A stretch of DNA of 64,000 nt from Mycolicibacterium bacteremicum (lineage in GTDB: Bacteria > Actinomycetota > Actinomycetes > Mycobacteriales > Mycobacteriaceae), in assembly GCF_943913955.1 (NCBI RefSeq), contig NZ_CALUAE010000008.1:1-64000 (forward strand), in the 5' to 3' direction. The stretch's first letter is position 1. The number at the start of each line of letters is the position of its first letter. Shown here in pieces: positions 61,768 to 64,000 of this stretch. The notes beneath the pieces were generated by a model, which was given only the letters and a program-made list of their open reading frames with translations, was not told the DNA's origin and did not search any database. Made by a program: the position numbers and the translations under genes.

Positions 61768-62163
61768 TCAGGAGTGGCGGTAGATCTTGTAGGCCTGGGT
61801 GATCATCGGAACCTGCAGCGGCAGCCGTGCCCACGCGCCGATCCGCATCGGCAGGGATTTGTCTCTCCACAACCGCACCATGTTCACGTTCGCCGGGAAC
61901 ACCCCGAGGAACAACGCGATCGCGGACAACGCCCCGAGCCGGCGGGTCTTGGGCGCGATCAACATGCCGCCGACCGCGGCCTCGGCGACACCGGAGGCCA
62001 GCGTGTAGAAGCGTGCAGAGCCCGGGAGTTCCTCGGGCACCACGGTGTCGAAGGGTTTCGGCGCCGCGAAATGCAGCACGCCCATCCCGACGAGCCACAC
62101 GCCCATCTTGGTGGCGCGTGACGCGATTGCCTGTTGCTCAACTCCGGTTGCGGGGGTCGTCAT
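61768..62163 (-). CDS. DoxX-family membrane protein
   Basis: A 131-residue four-helix membrane protein of the DoxX/DoxD-like type, with hydrophobic segments near residues 18-36, 55-72, 78-96 and 105-120. Family members in mycobacteria have been linked to oxidative-stress resistance; this one has no redox motif of its own. The start is ATG 62163. It diverges from the K+ channel and I do not recall it at this place in M. tuberculosis. Confidence 0.82.
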   Translation of the reverse strand: MTTPATGVEQQAIASRATKMGVWLVGMGVLHFAAPKPFDTVVPEELPGSARFYTLASGVAEAAVGGMLIAPKTRRLGALSAIALFLGVFPANVNMVRLWRDKSLPMRIGAWARLPLQVPMITQAYKIYRHS

Positions 62164-62205
62164 GGTTACATTGTGGCGTGCCCACCCCGCGCCGATCGAT
62201 AAATC

Positions 62206-63297
62206 GTGGCCAAAGGTAGATTGCGCCGGCGGTTGGCGGCGGTCAACCAGGACCTGACCTCGCGTCACGACGCCGACCTCGTCGATGTCCTCAGCATCCC
62301 GGAGAAGTTCGTCAGCCCCTGGCGGCGCATCTTCACCCGTGTGCTGCTGGCGCTCGGCGCGCTGTTCGCCGCGGTGCTGATCGTCTACATCGACCGGCAC
62401 GGCTACCGCGACATCGACGCCGCCCCCAACGCGAACGACCCGCTGTCCTTCCTGGACTGCCTGTACTACGCGACGGTGTCACTGTCGACCACCGGCTATG
62501 GCGACATCACGCCGGTCACCCCGTCGGCCCGGCTGGTCAACGTCCTGGTGATCACCCCGCTGCGGGTGGCATTCCTGATCGTGCTGATCGGAACCACGGT
62601 CGAGACCCTGACCAACCAGTCGCGCCAGGCGTTGAAGATCCAGCGATGGAGGAAAAGCGTGCGTAACCACACCGTCGTCGTCGGCTACGGCACCAAGGGC
62701 CGCACCGCGGTGGCCGCCATGATCGGCGATGACGTCGCACCCGCCGACATCGTGGTGGTCGAGAGCGACCCGGTCGCCCTGGAGAAGGCCAAGAACGCCG
62801 GCCTGGTCACCGTCCGCGGCAATGCCCAGGACTCCGAGGTGCTGCGGCTGGCCAGCGTCCAGCACGCCAAATCGATCATCGTCGCCGCCAACCGTGACGA
62901 CACCGCCGTCCTGGTGACGCTCACCGCGCGCGAACTGAACCCGACGGCCACCATCATCGCCGCGGTCCGCGAGGCCGAAAATCAGCATCTGCTCAAACAA
63001 TCCGGCGCAAACAGCACCGTCGTCACCTCCGAGACGGCGGGCCGGCTGCTGGGCCTGGCCACCCAGACCCCCAGCGTGGTGGAGATGATCGAGGACCTGC
63101 TGACCCCCGATGCCGGCTTCGCGATCGCCGAGCGTCAGGTCGAACCCAAGGAGGCCGGTGGCTCGCCGCGCCATCTCACCGACATCGTCCTCGGGGTGGT
63201 GCGCGGCGGTGACCTGCTTCGCGTCGACGACGAGCGCGTCGATGCGCTGGAACTGAGCGATCGACTGCTCTACGTCCGCTCGAACGAGGAACGGTAG
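62206..63297 (+). CDS. Potassium channel with RCK/TrkA-N domain
   Basis: A 363-residue channel, Rv3200c type. Two membrane helices flank the pore (about residues 45-65 and 108-130) and the selectivity filter is TTGYGD at residues 95-100. The cytosolic RCK domain begins with VVVGYGTKGRTAVAAM, a Rossmann nucleotide-binding loop, and ends near 360. GTG 62206 is used. Its stop shares one base with the nudC start. Confidence 0.93.
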   Translation: MAKGRLRRRLAAVNQDLTSRHDADLVDVLSIPEKFVSPWRRIFTRVLLALGALFAAVLIVYIDRHGYRDIDAAPNANDPLSFLDCLYYATVSLSTTGYGDITPVTPSARLVNVLVITPLRVAFLIVLIGTTVETLTNQSRQALKIQRWRKSVRNHTVVVGYGTKGRTAVAAMIGDDVAPADIVVVESDPVALEKAKNAGLVTVRGNAQDSEVLRLASVQHAKSIIVAANRDDTAVLVTLTARELNPTATIIAAVREAENQHLLKQSGANSTVVTSETAGRLLGLATQTPSVVEMIEDLLTPDAGFAIAERQVEPKEAGGSPRHLTDIVLGVVRGGDLLRVDDERVDALELSDRLLYVRSNEER

Positions 63298-64000
63298 TGA
63301 ATTTCAGCCTGCGCAACGTCCCCCTGCTGTCCCGTGTCGGCGCCGACCGCGCCGACACGCTGCGCACCGACATCGACGCCGCCATCGCGGGCTGGCCGGA
63401 CGCCCGGATACTTCGCGTGGACCACCGCAATCAGGTGCTGATCGCCGGCGGCAGCGTGGTGTTGGGCAGCGCGACGACGCTGGGAGACGCCCCGCCCGAG
63501 CAGGCGGTGTTCCTCGGCAGGCTGGACGACGGTCGGCACGTCTGGGCCATCCGTGCCGCGTTGGAAGCCCCCGAGGATCCGTCGCTGCAGGCCGAGGTGC
63601 TCGATCTGCGCCGCGCCGGACCGGTATTCGACGATGCCAGCGCGCAATTGGTGTCGACCGCCACCGCACTGCTGAACTGGCATGACCACGCCCGGTTCAG
63701 CCCGGTCGACGGTGCCCCGACCAAGAGCATCAAGGCCGGCTGGGCGCGGCTGAACCCCGACAGCGGGCGCGAGGAGTTCCCCCGCATCGACCCGGCCGTG
63801 ATCTGCCTGGTGCACGACGGTCACGACCGGGCCGTGCTGGCGCGTCAAGGGGTCTGGCCCGAGCGGATGTTCTCGATCCTGGCCGGGTTCGTCGAGGCCG
63901 GCGAATCCTTCGAGACCTGCGTGGTGCGCGAGATCGCCGAGGAGATCGGCCTCACCGTCACCGACGTGCAGTACCTGGGCAGCCAGCCGTGGCCGTTCCC
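63297..64000 (+). CDS. nudC: NADH pyrophosphatase NudC, N-terminal part (3' end outside window)
   Basis: Partial, about 234 residues in the window and still open at base 64000. The Nudix box is intact (GFVEAGESFETCVVREIAEEIGL, catalytic REIAEE), and SQPWPFP, the NADH-type marker, is the last segment seen. The enzyme hydrolyses NADH to NMNH and AMP and can remove NAD caps from RNA. The zinc ribbon expected before the Nudix domain lacks its four Cys (HARFSPVDGAPTK and LNPDSG replace them). GTG 63297 overlaps the channel stop by one base. Confidence 0.93.
   Translation, partial: MNFSLRNVPLLSRVGADRADTLRTDIDAAIAGWPDARILRVDHRNQVLIAGGSVVLGSATTLGDAPPEQAVFLGRLDDGRHVWAIRAALEAPEDPSLQAEVLDLRRAGPVFDDASAQLVSTATALLNWHDHARFSPVDGAPTKSIKAGWARLNPDSGREEFPRIDPAVICLVHDGHDRAVLARQGVWPERMFSILAGFVEAGESFETCVVREIAEEIGLTVTDVQYLGSQPWPF

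Overview
The window is GC-rich, gene-dense chromosomal DNA from a mycobacterium, most likely a rapid grower (Mycolicibacterium-type). The protein set is diagnostic: MtrA/MtrB/LpqB, SecA1, SigH/RshA, WhiB1, PdtaS, FasR, AdnA/AdnB, DesA3 with its reductase, and the 24-residue ribosomal protein bL37. From memory of the M. tuberculosis map, gene order runs antiparallel to Rv3248c (sahH) through Rv3199c (nudC). That recalled synteny supports many calls below; no alignment was run. I saw no rRNA, tRNA, CRISPR array, insertion sequence or prophage.

Layout. 0-10 kb: ahcY 3' end, a lipoprotein, a secreted lipase, tmk, a minus-strand pfkB-surE pair, then mtrA-mtrB-lpqB and an SDR. 10-22 kb: comF, hpf, secA1, an Rv3235-type protein facing a WS/DGAT-like protein with an altered active-site motif, a BCCT transporter, an Rv3231c-type protein, then the DesA3 electron-transfer reductase and the DesA3 desaturase. 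The last two each carry the same palindromic operator. 22-33 kb: rsgA-aroA divergent from an SRAP protein and a methyltransferase; small enzymes; sigH-rshA; bL37; a biotinylated protein with pdtaS; whiB1; a lipid kinase. 33-40 kb: a block I do not recall from the M. tuberculosis order, namely a minus-strand run of two acyl-CoA dehydrogenases, a tandem-fused type III CoA-transferase, a LysR regulator, YchJ and an M15 peptidase, facing aroQ. 40-55 kb: the recalled order resumes (membrane protein, GNAT, isochorismate synthase, phosphatase, ParA, Rv3212-type, RhlE, ferritin-like protein, MmpS-like protein, DUF3107, FasR, DUF3152, MoeZ, TIGR02569, ATL, LipV), interrupted by an FAD monooxygenase. 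55-64 kb: adnA-adnB, a DoxX protein, a K+ channel and the start of nudC.

How it fits together. The window joins envelope and cell-cycle control (MtrAB-LpqB, SecA1), oxidative stress control (SigH-RshA), redox and cAMP-linked regulation (WhiB1), lipid metabolism (DesA3 and reductase, FasR, acyl-CoA block), DNA repair (AdnAB, ATL, SRAP) and ribosome dormancy or assembly (HPF, RsgA, bL37). Many genes lie a few bases from, or overlap, their neighbours, and at least ten starts sit 6-7 bases after a TANNNT hexamer, the layout of leaderless mycobacterial transcripts. The best leads for something undescribed are the duplicated overlapping palindromes controlling the DesA3 system, the HQxxxNG acyltransferase homologue, the two-half CoA-transferase, the structured hpf leader, and two long inverted repeats with equal 32-base spacers. 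No wholly unknown multi-gene system is evident.
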